NCBI RefSeq assembly: GCF_037101375.1
Contig: NZ_AP029019.1
Coordinates: 2,604,001-2,668,000 of the forward strand
Source: Acidovorax sp. DW039
Lineage (GTDB): Bacteria > Pseudomonadota > Gammaproteobacteria > Burkholderiales > Burkholderiaceae_C
Length of the DNA: 64,000 nt
Direction: 5' to 3'
Shown here: in pieces, positions 23,493 to 32,042 of the stretch
Layout: each line of letters starts with the position of its first letter
How positions within the stretch are numbered: position 1 is the stretch's first letter
The notes under the pieces: model-generated
Told to the model about the DNA's origin: nothing
The model's database searches: none
The model's input: only the letters and a program-made list of their open reading frames with translations
Translations under genes and position numbers: made by a program

Positions 23493-25766
23493 ATGCATTT
23501 CGACGCTCAAACCGCCCGCGCCCACATGCCAAAAGGCCTGGTAGCGCTTATGGATCAAGCGCAAGGCGCTATCAATACCGAAGCAAGTGCTGCTACCGCT
23601 GACGGCGTGGCGCGCCGCACCTTCCTCAAGGCTGCTGCTGCATCCGGCTTTGCGCTGGGGGCCTATCCGCTGGTGGCCGCTGCGCAAGGTGCAGGCGTGG
23701 CACCCGCCGGGCTCAAGCCTTTTGAGCAACCCTCGGCCTTTGTGCGCATTGACACCGACGGCACCGTCACCGTCACCATCAACCGCCTGGACTTTGGCCA
23801 GGGCGTGCAAACCGGCCTGCCCATGATCCTGGCCGAAGAGCTGGACGCCGACTGGGCCAAGGTGCGCAGCGTGCACGGCGACGCCAATCCCGCTTATGCC
23901 GACCCCGCTTTCGGCATGCACCTGACGGGCGGCTCCAACTCCATGAAAAACTCGTACGCGCAGTACCGCGAGCTGGGTGCCCGCACCCGCGCCATGCTGG
24001 TGTCTGCCGCCGCTGCGCAGTGGGGTGTGGACCCATCCACCCTGCGCACCAACGCAGGCTTTGTGGTGGGCCCCGGTGGCAAAAAGCTGGCCTACGGTGC
24101 GTTGGCCGAGGCCGCCATGCAGCAGCCCGTGCCAGCGAAAGTCGCCCTCAAAGACCCCCAGCAGTTCCGCATCATCGGCAAGCCCACGGGCCGACTCGAT
24201 GCCAAGGCCAAATCCAGCGGCCAGCAGGACTACGGCATTGACGTGCGCCTGCCCGGCATGCTCACCGCCGTGGTGGCCCGCCCACCCGTGTTTGGTGCCA
24301 AGCTCAAGTCGCTGGACGACAGCGCTGCCAAGGCCATCAAGGGCGTAAAAGCCGTGCTGCGCGTGCCCACCGACCGGGGCGGCGAAGGCGTGGCCATCAT
24401 TGCCGATGGCTACTGGCCCGCCAAGCAAGGGCGCGATGCCCTCAAGGTGGAATGGAACACCGCCAGCGTCGAAAAGCCCGATACCGCCCAGCTGCTGACC
24501 CAATACCGCACCCTAGCAAAGCAGACGGGCACCATCGCCATCCCCGCCGATGTGGCCCCGCTGGCCAACGCGCCGCAAAAGATCAGTGCCGAGTTCACCT
24601 TTCCCTACCTGGCCCACGCGCCCATGGAGCCGCTGAACTGCACCGTGAAGCTCGATGGCGATAAGGCCGAGCTGTGGATGGGCACCCAGATGCCCGGCCT
24701 GGACGCCATGGCCGCCGCCAAGGTGCTGGGCGTGCAGCCGCAAAACGTGAAGGTGCACACCCAGATGGCCGGTGGCGGGTTTGGCCGCCGCGCCATTCCC
24801 ACCAGCGACTACGTGGTGGAGGCCTGTGGCGTGGCCAAGGCCGCCCGCACTGCAGGCATCAACGCCCCGGTGCGCACCCTGTGGAGCCGCGAGGATGACA
24901 TCAAAGGCGGCTACTACCGCCCCATGCACGTGCACCGTGCCGAGATCGGTTTTGATGCCCAGGGCAACATCCTGGCGTGGGACCACGTCATCGTCGGCCA
25001 ATCCATCCTCAAGGGCTCGCCATTCGAGGCCTTCATGGTCAAGAACGGCGTGGACACCACGGCGGTGGAGGGCATGAAAGAGCCCTACAACATCCCCATG
25101 CGCCTCTCGGTACACCACCCGCAGGTCAACGTGCCCGTGCTGTGGTGGCGCAGCGTGGGTTCCACCCACACTGCCTACGCCATGGAAACCCTGCTCGATG
25201 AAGTGGCGCGTGCGACGAAGCAAGACCCCGTGGCCTACCGTTTGCGTCTGATGGGTGACAAGCACCCCCGCCACAAGGCTGCTCTGCAACTGGCGGTGGA
25301 CCAGTCCGGCTACGGCAAAAAGAAGCTCGCCGCAGGCCGCGCCTGGGGTGTGGCGGTGCACGAGTCGTTCAGCTCGGTGGTGGCATACGTGGTGGAAGCC
25401 TCCGTCAGCAAAGACGGCACCCCCAAGCTGCACAGCGTGACCGCTGGCGTGCACTGCAACCTGGCCGTCAACCCCAAGAGCGTGGAAGCCCAAGTGCAGG
25501 GCGGGGCGCTGATGGGCCTGTCGATGTGCCTGCCCGGCGCAGCCATCACCTTGAAGGATGGTGTGGTGGAGCAAAGCAACTTCGGCGACTTCGCCGTGCC
25601 CCGCATCACCGACATGCCCCAGGTGGCCGTGCACATCGTGCCAAGCGCCGAGCCGCCTACCGGGATGGGCGAGCCTGGGTTGCCACCGCTGGCGCCTGCA
25701 TTTGCGAATGCGGTGGCGCGTTTGACGGGCAAGACGCCGAGGGAGCTGCCGTTCAAGTTGGCTTGA
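23493..25766 (+). CDS. Molybdenum hydroxylase large subunit (IorB-like)
   Basis: 757-residue molybdopterin-binding subunit of the isoquinoline 1-oxidoreductase beta / xanthine dehydrogenase superfamily. A Tat motif RRTFLKAAAASGF starts at residue 41, so export with the small subunit is likely. Cofactor motifs include GQGVQTGLPMILAEEL, LTGGSNSM, GGGFGRRA and GMGEPGLPPLAPAFANA (the Glu of GEPG is the catalytic-type residue). The start at 23493 follows a GCAGGAGAACACC ribosome site. Residues 16-35 (LVALMDQAQGAINTEASAAT), between the start and the Tat motif, are encoded by a dispersed palindromic repeat, giving an unusually long n-region. Confidence 0.92.
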   Translation: MHFDAQTARAHMPKGLVALMDQAQGAINTEASAATADGVARRTFLKAAAASGFALGAYPLVAAAQGAGVAPAGLKPFEQPSAFVRIDTDGTVTVTINRLDFGQGVQTGLPMILAEELDADWAKVRSVHGDANPAYADPAFGMHLTGGSNSMKNSYAQYRELGARTRAMLVSAAAAQWGVDPSTLRTNAGFVVGPGGKKLAYGALAEAAMQQPVPAKVALKDPQQFRIIGKPTGRLDAKAKSSGQQDYGIDVRLPGMLTAVVARPPVFGAKLKSLDDSAAKAIKGVKAVLRVPTDRGGEGVAIIADGYWPAKQGRDALKVEWNTASVEKPDTAQLLTQYRTLAKQTGTIAIPADVAPLANAPQKISAEFTFPYLAHAPMEPLNCTVKLDGDKAELWMGTQMPGLDAMAAAKVLGVQPQNVKVHTQMAGGGFGRRAIPTSDYVVEACGVAKAARTAGINAPVRTLWSREDDIKGGYYRPMHVHRAEIGFDAQGNILAWDHVIVGQSILKGSPFEAFMVKNGVDTTAVEGMKEPYNIPMRLSVHHPQVNVPVLWWRSVGSTHTAYAMETLLDEVARATKQDPVAYRLRLMGDKHPRHKAALQLAVDQSGYGKKKLAAGRAWGVAVHESFSSVVAYVVEASVSKDGTPKLHSVTAGVHCNLAVNPKSVEAQVQGGALMGLSMCLPGAAITLKDGVVEQSNFGDFAVPRITDMPQVAVHIVPSAEPPTGMGEPGLPPLAPAFANAVARLTGKTPRELPFKLA
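23539..23597 (+). repeat. Palindromic repeat copy 5, inside the molybdenum hydroxylase gene
   Basis: GTAGCGCTTATGGATCAAGC then GCGCTATCAATACC and GCAAGTGCTGCTACC follow the family pattern. It encodes residues 16-35 in frame, upstream of the Tat motif. Confidence 0.7.
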
Positions 25767-25784
25767 TCGGGTTGGATGGAATGA

Positions 25785-25819
25785 AAGCGCCGGGTTTGGA
25801 AAAGCCCGGCGCTTTTTTT
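25785..25819 (+). terminator. Rho-independent terminator after the molybdenum hydroxylase genes
   Basis: AAGCGCCGGG (25785-25794) and CCCGGCGCTT (25805-25814) form a perfect 10-bp stem followed by T-run to 25819. A textbook intrinsic terminator 18 bases after the stop codon. Confidence 0.92.
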
Positions 25820-25960
25820 ATGGCTTGTTCAGTTGCATGCGTCTGGTTCTGGTGCATCGGGCCTTGCTCAGGCGAGCAACTTTCGGCCCATTTCGATCCT
25901 CAGGCAGGGTTGACCTTCCCTATCAGAATGCAATGATTATTAATTTAGGTATAAATTGCA

Positions 25961-26335
25961 TTAATCGTTTTTTAGAGGTTCAAAGGAGGTGCAGGTTTTC
26001 TTGATTCCATTAACTTCATAAGTTGTATTAAATACATGGAATGTGCCTTGCTTCTCCCCGTTTATATAACTTTCAACGGTTGCGTGTTTGGCGCTTTTGA
26101 TTACACAATTTGCGGGGGGGAGTCCTCCTCGATGAAAGCCCTTTTTCACCAAACAGGTCCCTAAATCATACTGATTTTTCAGAGATGAACTTTCTGTTTG
26201 TTTTATCCAGGGGTCGTTTATTTTTTCGCAAGCGTCTTTGGAAATGCCCTGAATGCACGTGCATGCCGCATTTGCCTGAATTGAAAGCACTGCTGCAAAT
26301 AAAATACCAATAGCGAATTTGGCAAAATTATTCAT
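25961..26335 (-). CDS. Secreted Cys-rich protein, unknown
   Basis: 124-residue protein with a clear signal peptide: MNNFAKFAIGILFAAVLSIQANA, cleaved before ACTC. The mature chain of about 100 residues has six Cys (CTC, DAC, GTC, NC, KTC contexts), enough for three disulfides, and is polar with Lys/Asp/Asn. The gene is AT-rich, unlike the GC-rich core. It lies 107 bases downstream of the ClyA-like toxin gene on the same strand, beyond a hairpin, so it may be a partner, an inhibitor or an unrelated cargo gene. I recognise no family. Confidence 0.7.
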   Translation of the reverse strand: MNNFAKFAIGILFAAVLSIQANAACTCIQGISKDACEKINDPWIKQTESSSLKNQYDLGTCLVKKGFHRGGLPPANCVIKSAKHATVESYINGEKQGTFHVFNTTYEVNGIKKTCTSFEPLKND

Positions 26336-26377
26336 TTTGATGCTCTTTGATTTGATAATTTTAGGAAAATTTCAAAT

Positions 26378-26418
26378 ATAGAGAGGTCGTGTAATAAAAT
26401 CATTGCACACCTCTCTAT
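26378..26418 (-). terminator. Long hairpin after the ClyA-like gene
   Basis: ATAGAGAGGT (26378-26387) and ACCTCTCTAT (26409-26418) pair perfectly; a further GTG/CAC extends the stem past one bulged base. It is 25 bases after the toxin gene stop on the minus strand and is followed by T-rich DNA, so it is a probable terminator, possibly bidirectional. Confidence 0.65.
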
Positions 26419-26442
26419 CTTATAGATCAATTTTTGCCGCAG

Positions 26443-27429
26443 TCAATCTATCAAAGTCAAAGAGCGTTTTGAAAGTTCGGCGAGATAGTCATGCGCATTC
26501 ACCCACTTGATTGAGGAAGGTGCTATCGGTTTCTTGGTGTGCCGCTCAATATAATTCATGCACTTTTCGCTCAAGGCCTGCGTTCTGATAAGAATTTGAT
26601 CCTTGAGCATATTGTTCTGATCAATCTCAAGAATGATCTTTGTTTTTGCAACCTCAGCGCGAAGACCAGTCAGCACAAACATTTCTTCTTCAAGCTGATT
26701 CTTAGTCCTTGCAATGTTGTCTTGAGTGCCTACTATCAGGCCCTTCATAGTAATAAAGAACTGTTTGATAGATAAAAACTTTTTCGTCAATTCGGGGATG
26801 AGTTTTCCCTCCACAACGCCAGCAGCCACCGCGTAGGCAATGATGAGTCCGAACGGCCCAGCTACTGCTCCTGCAGCGGCGCCAGCATATGCTTCTTTGC
26901 GAATCTTTGAGACTTGAAATTGAAAATATTCACTTTTTTCATCGAAATCAAAAACCAGTCTTGTGTCAAGTTCAGTGAGTTTGCCACAGGCGCTATTAAA
27001 CGACATAGAGCACTTGTTCAGACTGTCTAGGCCTTCTCCTATTAGCAATTCACCCTTTTCTAAGATCGCCAGCAAAATATGTTTCTGCAGATCGACTGTT
27101 TTTGGATTGTAAAGCGAGTCTTCATAAATGGCGATGAGATCTATCGCAATGCTGCACCAGCCATATACGGAGGTGACTGCTTTTTTGTAATGATCCTGGG
27201 CATCCAGAAGCTGAGTTTGTACTTCGCCAACTAACTCGGCGGCTTCCTTGGAGTAGTCGGCTCTGTATTTATCGAGTTCTGCCAAAGTTTCTTCAAATGT
27301 TCCCCATGGAATAATTTGATCGACAGCTTTGTTAAACAAATCAAGTGCCTTGTCTGCGGCGTCAATCGATTTATCAATCAAATCAACAACTTCATCTGGC
27401 GTTATGGTTGTCAATGATGTAGCTTGCAT
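26443..27429 (-). CDS. Pore-forming toxin, ClyA/HlyE (hemolysin E) family
   Basis: 328-residue homologue of the alpha-pore-forming cytolysin ClyA. Aligned from memory, DAADKALDLFNKAVDQIIPWGTF (23-45) matches the ClyA N-terminus, and KIRKEAYAGAAAG...GPFGLII...AAGVVEGKLIPEL (175-214) matches its beta-tongue nearly residue for residue. The two ClyA Cys are conserved: WCSIA (Cys92, ClyA Cys87) and EKCMNY (Cys290, ClyA Cys285). The rest is predicted long amphipathic helices. Two extra Cys (140, 148) and about 25 extra C-terminal residues differ from ClyA (303 residues). There is no signal peptide, as in ClyA, which leaves via vesicles. ATG 27429 has GGGAG 8 bases upstream. The gene is AT-rich and flanked by a decayed IS, so it was probably acquired. 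Confidence 0.93.
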   Translation of the reverse strand: MQATSLTTITPDEVVDLIDKSIDAADKALDLFNKAVDQIIPWGTFEETLAELDKYRADYSKEAAELVGEVQTQLLDAQDHYKKAVTSVYGWCSIAIDLIAIYEDSLYNPKTVDLQKHILLAILEKGELLIGEGLDSLNKCSMSFNSACGKLTELDTRLVFDFDEKSEYFQFQVSKIRKEAYAGAAAGAVAGPFGLIIAYAVAAGVVEGKLIPELTKKFLSIKQFFITMKGLIVGTQDNIARTKNQLEEEMFVLTGLRAEVAKTKIILEIDQNNMLKDQILIRTQALSEKCMNYIERHTKKPIAPSSIKWVNAHDYLAELSKRSLTLID

Positions 27430-27672
27430 TTCCAAAACTCCCAATAAATAAAAATCACCCTACTTAGGGCTGAAGAATCACAACCCATTTCTAGATTGCA
27501 AGACAATTTTTTAACAATTTTTTTTCGTGTGCAAGTTTTTTTTGGGAATTTTTTATTAAATTTTCTGCGCATTTTTTTGTTGATTTTTTTATATTCTTGC
27601 TGCAAGCCTTTGCGTTATGCATATGTGCTGATCCATCTGTTTTGAATCAGCGGCAGCTTTGGGGTACTGATA
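27430..27672 (-). promoter_or_regulatory. A/T-tract-rich upstream region of the ClyA-like gene
   Basis: Between the toxin gene and the IS remnant. 27505-27590 carries long runs of T on the plus strand (A-tracts on the coding strand), far more AT-rich than the surroundings. Such DNA is typically bent and bound by H-NS/MvaT-type silencers and can act as UP elements. A promoter is expected in 27450-27510, but I cannot fix the -10 box. Confidence 0.5.
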
Positions 27673-27718
27673 GGCTTTGTTGCACAAATCGGTCCCATTG
27701 CACTGGTAGTCTCAGTGC

Positions 27719-28569
27719 ATGAGTGAACCCCGGTAGCCAAAGACCCGCTACAAAACCACCAACTGGACGGAGTACAACGCAGTACTCAAAGCCCGAGGGT
27801 CGCTCACAATCTGGCTGGACAAAGACATACAGTGGTACGCACCTGCCAGTGGCAAGCGGGGTCGCCATCGCACGTTCACAGATGCCGCCATCCAGTTTTG
27901 CCTGAGTATCAAGAGCCTGTTTGGGTTGGCCTTGCGCCAAAGCCTGGGGCTGATTCAAAGCCGGCTGCATCTGGCGGGTTCCCGACTTCAGCACCGTGAG
28001 TCGCCGCCAAAAAACTCTGCAAGTACAACTGCCCTACCAGCGCAGCAGCACAGCGCTGGTGTTGCTAGTGGACAGCACAGGCATCAGGTTCTTGGGCGAA
28101 GGGGAGTGGAAGCGAACGAAGCATGGGGCTGAATACCGGCAACAATGGCGCAAGGTGCATTTGGGCATGGATGCCAGCACGCTGGAGCGACAGGCCATTG
28201 AAGTCACAGACAACAGCGTGGGCGACTCGCCCATGCTGCCCGGACTTCTAGCGCAGATACTCCCGGATGAGCCGATAGCCAGTGTGAGCACCGACGGTGC
28301 CTATGACACCAAAGGCTGCCATGCGGCGATAGCCCAAAGAGACGTGCAGGCGGTAATCCCCCCCGCGCAAGAACGGCAAGCCGTGGAAGGAAACCGGGGA
28401 TGGAGCAGCAGTGCGCAATGCAGCGCTGCGAGCCTGCCAAAGGCTGGGGCGGGTGAGGGCGCGCACGTTTGAGCGCCAGGTCACAGAGTTGCATGTGCGG
28501 GTGGCATTGCTCAACCGCTTCACGCAACTTGGGTGCCCGACAACGGTGCCTGTGGCGACCGTGGCATAG
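27719..28569 (+). pseudogene. IS5-family transposase, multiply broken
   Basis: The expected frame opens MSEPR and hits TAG at codon 6 (27734-27736). Recognisable blocks follow: YKTTNWTEYNAVLKARGSL, SGKRGRHRTFTDAAIQFCL, PDFSTVSRRQKTLQVQLPY, LLVDSTGIRFLGEGEWK (first Asp), VSTDGAYDTKG (second Asp) and TQLGCPTTVPVATVA at the end. A short deletion near 27982 and a slip near 28363 change the frame, and about 40 codons are missing near 28455, including the region with the catalytic Glu. It cannot make active transposase. Confidence 0.85.
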
Positions 28570-28668
<99 letters not shown>

Positions 28669-28712
28669 TTTGTGCACAAAGCAGTGGAGATGCGCCGTAG
28701 GTTTGGCGGCCC

Positions 28713-28952
28713 TCAATCCTTGAGGATCACCCCCAGAATTTCCAGTTTTTTCGCAAACGAGTCCCTGCGCTTGGCGGCCTTTGCCGCTGTTTCGGTAGCG
28801 GCTTGGATGGCCTTGGGCCCTTTATTCGCAGCCGCTTTGATCAGCCCAAACTTGTGAGCGGCATCTGCCTCGGCCCGCTTGAATGTAGCAATCAGTTCAG
28901 CATGCGCAATGTGTGGGTTCACAGTGGCTCCTTTATCCATCAGCGCCGTCAC
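28713..28952 (-). CDS. Small Lys/Ala-rich protein of a two-gene unit
   Basis: 79-residue basic protein, mostly predicted alpha helix, with Ala/Lys-rich stretches (KAAANKGPKAIQAATETAAKAAKRR) and no signal or membrane segment. Its start overlaps the stop of the upstream 139-residue gene by ATGA (28949-28952), a sign of translational coupling. It could be a partner, chaperone or nucleic-acid-binding component; I recognise no family. It lies between the IS remnant and the island edge. Confidence 0.6.
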   Translation of the reverse strand: MTALMDKGATVNPHIAHAELIATFKRAEADAAHKFGLIKAAANKGPKAIQAATETAAKAAKRRDSFAKKLEILGVILKD

Positions 28953-29368
28953 GCTTCAATTTTGACGTTGGCGCGGAGCAAGGCTGTTCTCAATTCGCGA
29001 GTCGCCGGTTTGGCAATGTCCACCTTTTGCACCGCCAGGTCGAACGAAGAGCCGGGCTTGATGCTGGTGGGCAGTATCTTTTTGGCGGGCAGCTTGGCAG
29101 GGTAGGTGCCTTTGCCCGGACACATGCGAACGGAAAACCCGAATTCGTCGAGCAGGCCTTTCGCATACAACTCCGCCAATTGGTGAAACGATACGAAGGT
29201 GGACTTTTTCACGTCTTTGAGTCCAGGCTGGCTGACGCCGCGAACGAGTTCGAATTTGCCCAGCGAATCGCGCTGGGTATCGGTAAAAGGATGCAGCAGG
29301 AAGGTCTGGCGAACGCCATCCTTTTTGGACACCAAAGTGTGCTCGACGGCTATATCGGTTAGCAGCAT
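28949..29368 (-). CDS. Unknown protein, first gene of a two-gene unit
   Basis: 139-residue soluble protein. The start at 29368 (MLLTDIAVEHTLVSKKDG) has a GGAG site about 11 bases upstream; the frame continues upstream without a better start. The sequence is mixed alpha/beta with a central HPFTDTQRDSLGKFELVRG and a later RMCPGKGTYPAKLPAKKILP segment. There is no signal peptide and one Cys. It is coupled to the downstream 79-residue gene by a 4-base overlap. Function unknown; its place beside a decayed IS and an acquired toxin suggests accessory DNA. Confidence 0.6.
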   Translation of the reverse strand: MLLTDIAVEHTLVSKKDGVRQTFLLHPFTDTQRDSLGKFELVRGVSQPGLKDVKKSTFVSFHQLAELYAKGLLDEFGFSVRMCPGKGTYPAKLPAKKILPTSIKPGSSFDLAVQKVDIAKPATRELRTALLRANVKIEA

Positions 29369-29834
29369 ATTTTTTTCATCTCCGCGAGTTGCAGTTTGCA
29401 CGGCCACAGCAGCCGATGTACCACCCGAAGGGCGAGGACTGTAACTGAAGGGCCGACAGTGACCGATCCCTGTGGCGCGGCAACAAAATCGCTGCGGACC
29501 GAAACTGTCTATCTATGGCGGCCGAGCACAAGTCTGAAATCAACCTGAGGCTCCCCTTGTTCTGCAAATCATCCTGTTGCATAAAAATGGCGTCTAGCGC
29601 TTTCTGGATAAGCGCAAGCAGCTATCAATTTTGAAGTGCTCTAACGGGGTATATCCGCCGCAATCACGTCATTTCACACTGCGCTGATTGCACTTTGCTC
29701 CCTATCGTCAGCCGCCTCAGGCGCAAAGATGTCCGGCTGGTCGCAGCGCAGTTTGCCGGTCATGGCCCAGCCGCTGCCGCGCAGCGATGCCATGATCTGA
29801 CTTGCCCCAACCAAGCTTTTCCTCATCCACTTCC
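29369..29834. other. Intergenic region with one dispersed repeat
   Basis: Upstream of the two-gene unit and of the MobA-like gene. The copy of the palindromic repeat at 29582-29635 is the only recognisable element. A minus-strand stretch at about 29690-29795 (MASLRGSGWAMTGKLRCDQPD) reads like the end of a coding region and could be a gene relic, but it has no support beyond appearance. Confidence 0.4.
29582..29635 (+). repeat. Palindromic repeat copy 6
   Basis: TAAAAATGGCGTCTAGCGCT, spacer, AAGCGCAAGCAGCTATCAAT and TTGAAGTGC. It is close to the apparent family consensus. Confidence 0.8.
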
Positions 29835-30407
29835 ATGCCCCTCAACCTACCTACCGTCCTCATCCTCGCCTCAGGCCGTGGCGAACGCTTCAAGGCATCC
29901 GGCGGCACAGTGCACAAATTGCAGGCCCTGCTAGCGGGCAAGCCGGTGCTGCAGCACACGCTGGACGCAGTGCGCGCCAGTGGCTTGCCATGGCATGTGG
30001 AGGATGCCGGGCACCCAGGCATGGGTGATTCGATTGCAGCCGCTGTGCGGCAAACAGTGAGCGCTGCAGGCTGGCTGGTGCTGCCGGGCGATTTGCCTCT
30101 GGTGCAGCCCGCCACGCTGCAGGCCATGGCGAAGGTGCTGCAGGAGAAACGGGCCGTGGTGGCATGGCCGGAGTTTGCGGGCGAGCGCGGGCACCCGGTG
30201 GCATTTGGGCGCGACTGTTTGCTCGACTTGCTGGCCCTGCAGGGCGAAAAGGGCGCTGCGCCCGTGGTGCGTAAATGGGCAGATCAGGGGCACGGGCTGG
30301 CCGTGCCGGTGGTGGATGAGGGCGTGGTGACAGACATTGACACCGTGCAGGCGCTGGCGCGAGCCGAAGCTTTGCTGGCGGAAGAACCAAACGCTGCAAG
30401 GAGATAG
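29835..30407 (+). CDS. MobA-like nucleotidyltransferase
   Basis: 190-residue NTP-transferase of the MobA/MocA group. The N-terminal nucleotide-binding loop VLILASGRGERFKASGG (residues 6-22) matches the LxAGxSxRxG pattern, with a downstream WLVLPGDLPLVQP carrying the metal-binding Asp and GHPVAFGRDCLLDLLAL in the C-terminal part. MocA-type members add CMP or GMP to molybdopterin for xanthine-dehydrogenase-family enzymes, so it could serve the molybdenum hydroxylase 4 kb upstream; that link is inference. The start at 29835 (MPLNLPTVLIL) was preferred to ATG 29802 because the fold begins there. Confidence 0.82.
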   Translation: MPLNLPTVLILASGRGERFKASGGTVHKLQALLAGKPVLQHTLDAVRASGLPWHVEDAGHPGMGDSIAAAVRQTVSAAGWLVLPGDLPLVQPATLQAMAKVLQEKRAVVAWPEFAGERGHPVAFGRDCLLDLLALQGEKGAAPVVRKWADQGHGLAVPVVDEGVVTDIDTVQALARAEALLAEEPNAARR

Positions 30408-30529
30408 TGGCGGGCGCTGATCTGGGGCAGGGGTAATACGGAGGCCAACCAACGTGGCCCTAGCTTGATGCGCGTTCTTTAGTCCCCTTAAAGGGCAATG
30501 AGGCAGCCTCCACAAACCGCACAACAGGC

Positions 30530-31165
30530 TCAGGAGCAGCGCCAGTCTGCCGTGGACTTACCAGCAGACTTGGTGCAAATGCGGCCATCGGCTGCGGTGA
30601 TGGAGTCGGCGTTGTTCTTTTTATAGACGCCTCTGGCATCGTCGTAACAAAAGCCGCTGTCGCAATGGGTAATGACCGGGTTTCTCACGATCACCTTGGG
30701 TGGCTCTTGCATGAGCGGTGTGTTGGTGCCGCAGGCAGCGTTCACATTGGTGATGGCGGCATTGGTGCGCATGCGCTTTTCATCCGGCGACAGCGTGCGA
30801 ATGCTGGAGACAAACTCCATCTCTTTCTGCGCGTTTTTGCAGGCTGGTGAATTGACCAGGGAGGTAGGGGTGTTTGTAGAGGTTGGCGCTGGGCTTGGGG
30901 ATGAAGTTGAGGCGTCATGCTGCGCACGTTCGGCCGATTGGGCGCGGTATTTCCTTTCAGTGGCTGCCTCTGCGTTGGCACGCTCCTGGGCAATTTCTGC
31001 CGCACTTTTTTGGCGCTCGATCAGCTTGCTAGTTTGCCCTTCGGGGCAAGGCGCATCGGTGTAGACGCTCTGACCTGCTGCGTTGGTGCAGCGATGTACT
31101 TGGGCTTGTGCCGTTGCGGTCACGACAGTGCCGATAACGATTGCAATCAGTTGGCTTTTTCTCAT
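30530..31165 (-). CDS. DUF4124-domain exported protein
   Basis: 211-residue protein with a signal peptide (MRKSQLIAIVIGTVVTATAQAQ) and an N-terminal DUF4124 domain: VHRCTNAAGQSVYTDAPCPEGQ (about residues 23-45). A Glu/Arg/Ala-rich helical segment and a Ser/Thr/Pro linker follow, then a C-terminal part with Cys (NSPACKNAQKEMEF, NAACGTNTP, HCDSGFCYDD). The start at 31165 has a strong AGGAGGAG site. DUF4124 proteins are common in betaproteobacteria; their role is unknown. Confidence 0.85.
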   Translation of the reverse strand: MRKSQLIAIVIGTVVTATAQAQVHRCTNAAGQSVYTDAPCPEGQTSKLIERQKSAAEIAQERANAEAATERKYRAQSAERAQHDASTSSPSPAPTSTNTPTSLVNSPACKNAQKEMEFVSSIRTLSPDEKRMRTNAAITNVNAACGTNTPLMQEPPKVIVRNPVITHCDSGFCYDDARGVYKKNNADSITAADGRICTKSAGKSTADWRCS

Positions 31166-31310
31166 GGCTCCTCCTGTACAGAGTGCAACGTTTGAGCTCA
31201 TGTGTGCGCTGACCGCATATGCAAATTGTCCTCAAACTGTTACATCGACAAAGGCGTGGGGCCGTAAATGCGGCAGTGGTTACAGAGTGACGCTGGGTCT
31301 TGAACGTGTC

Positions 31311-31940
31311 TCAGCCGAAGAAAGCCTCGGCAGGTACGTTGACTGCTGCGCTGGCGCTGAGCTGATGGCGTGCAAGGTATTGCCCCACCAGTGCAAACCC
31401 CACTGAATATCCGCAGTGCCGAGGAATCGACTCTGCAGGGCTACCAAAGAACCATGCGGGGTGGTTGTACCAAGGCGCATCCAGCTCAGGCTGCATCCGC
31501 TGCGTCATGGAGCTGATCTGCTCGGTGGAGAGTGCTTGGGCGTAGAAGGGTGTATGCCCCATGGCCTCCACTTCAAAGTGGCAGGCCAGCCCTTCTGAGA
31601 CCAGGGCTGTGCGCAGCGTGCGTCCGTAACCTACTGAACGCTCTCGCATGCAGTGGTGCACTTCATGGGCAAATAGGGCGGGGACGGCGGTCTGGATGTG
31701 TTGTGCAAGATAAGGATTGCCGGGGTCTACCTTCATATGTAGCAAATGCTGCCCCTCGGCAAAACCATTGACACCCAGCTCAGGAATTACGGCTTCGGTC
31801 GCGTAGGTCACTACATCCAGTGGGGTGATTGGGAGCAGGGTGGCTACACGGTCGGCGGCGGTGACCAGCAGCCTGCGCAGTTGCGGCAGCCAGGGGGCCA
31901 GCCGTCCGCCTGCGTCAGGAAAGTGGAAATGAAGGCTCAA
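31311..31940 (-). CDS. DUF2268 putative zinc protease
   Basis: 209-residue protein of the DUF2268 (YjaZ-like) predicted Zn-dependent protease family. It carries a HExxH-type motif HEVHH (about residue 92) in the context FAHEVHHCMRERS, followed by TALVSEGLACHFE, where the downstream Glu and His are the expected third-ligand region. The end GYSVGFALVGQYLA also fits the family. No signal peptide is seen, so it may be cytosolic. Neighbours give no functional hint. Confidence 0.8.
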   Translation of the reverse strand: MSLHFHFPDAGGRLAPWLPQLRRLLVTAADRVATLLPITPLDVVTYATEAVIPELGVNGFAEGQHLLHMKVDPGNPYLAQHIQTAVPALFAHEVHHCMRERSVGYGRTLRTALVSEGLACHFEVEAMGHTPFYAQALSTEQISSMTQRMQPELDAPWYNHPAWFFGSPAESIPRHCGYSVGFALVGQYLARHQLSASAAVNVPAEAFFG

Positions 31941-32042
31941 GTATGGGTCCTGCCTATCCTGAAAAATGCGGCCTGCTGAATCACCAATCGGATCGGGTCA
32001 CCAGAGGATTTGTTGCTATCCCCCAGCCATCTGCGATGGCTT

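Noticed and set aside
27411..27605. Minus-strand frame of 64 Lys-rich codons upstream of the ClyA-like gene
   Set aside because: It lies in A-tract DNA, overlaps the toxin start in another frame and has the composition of non-coding AT-rich sequence.
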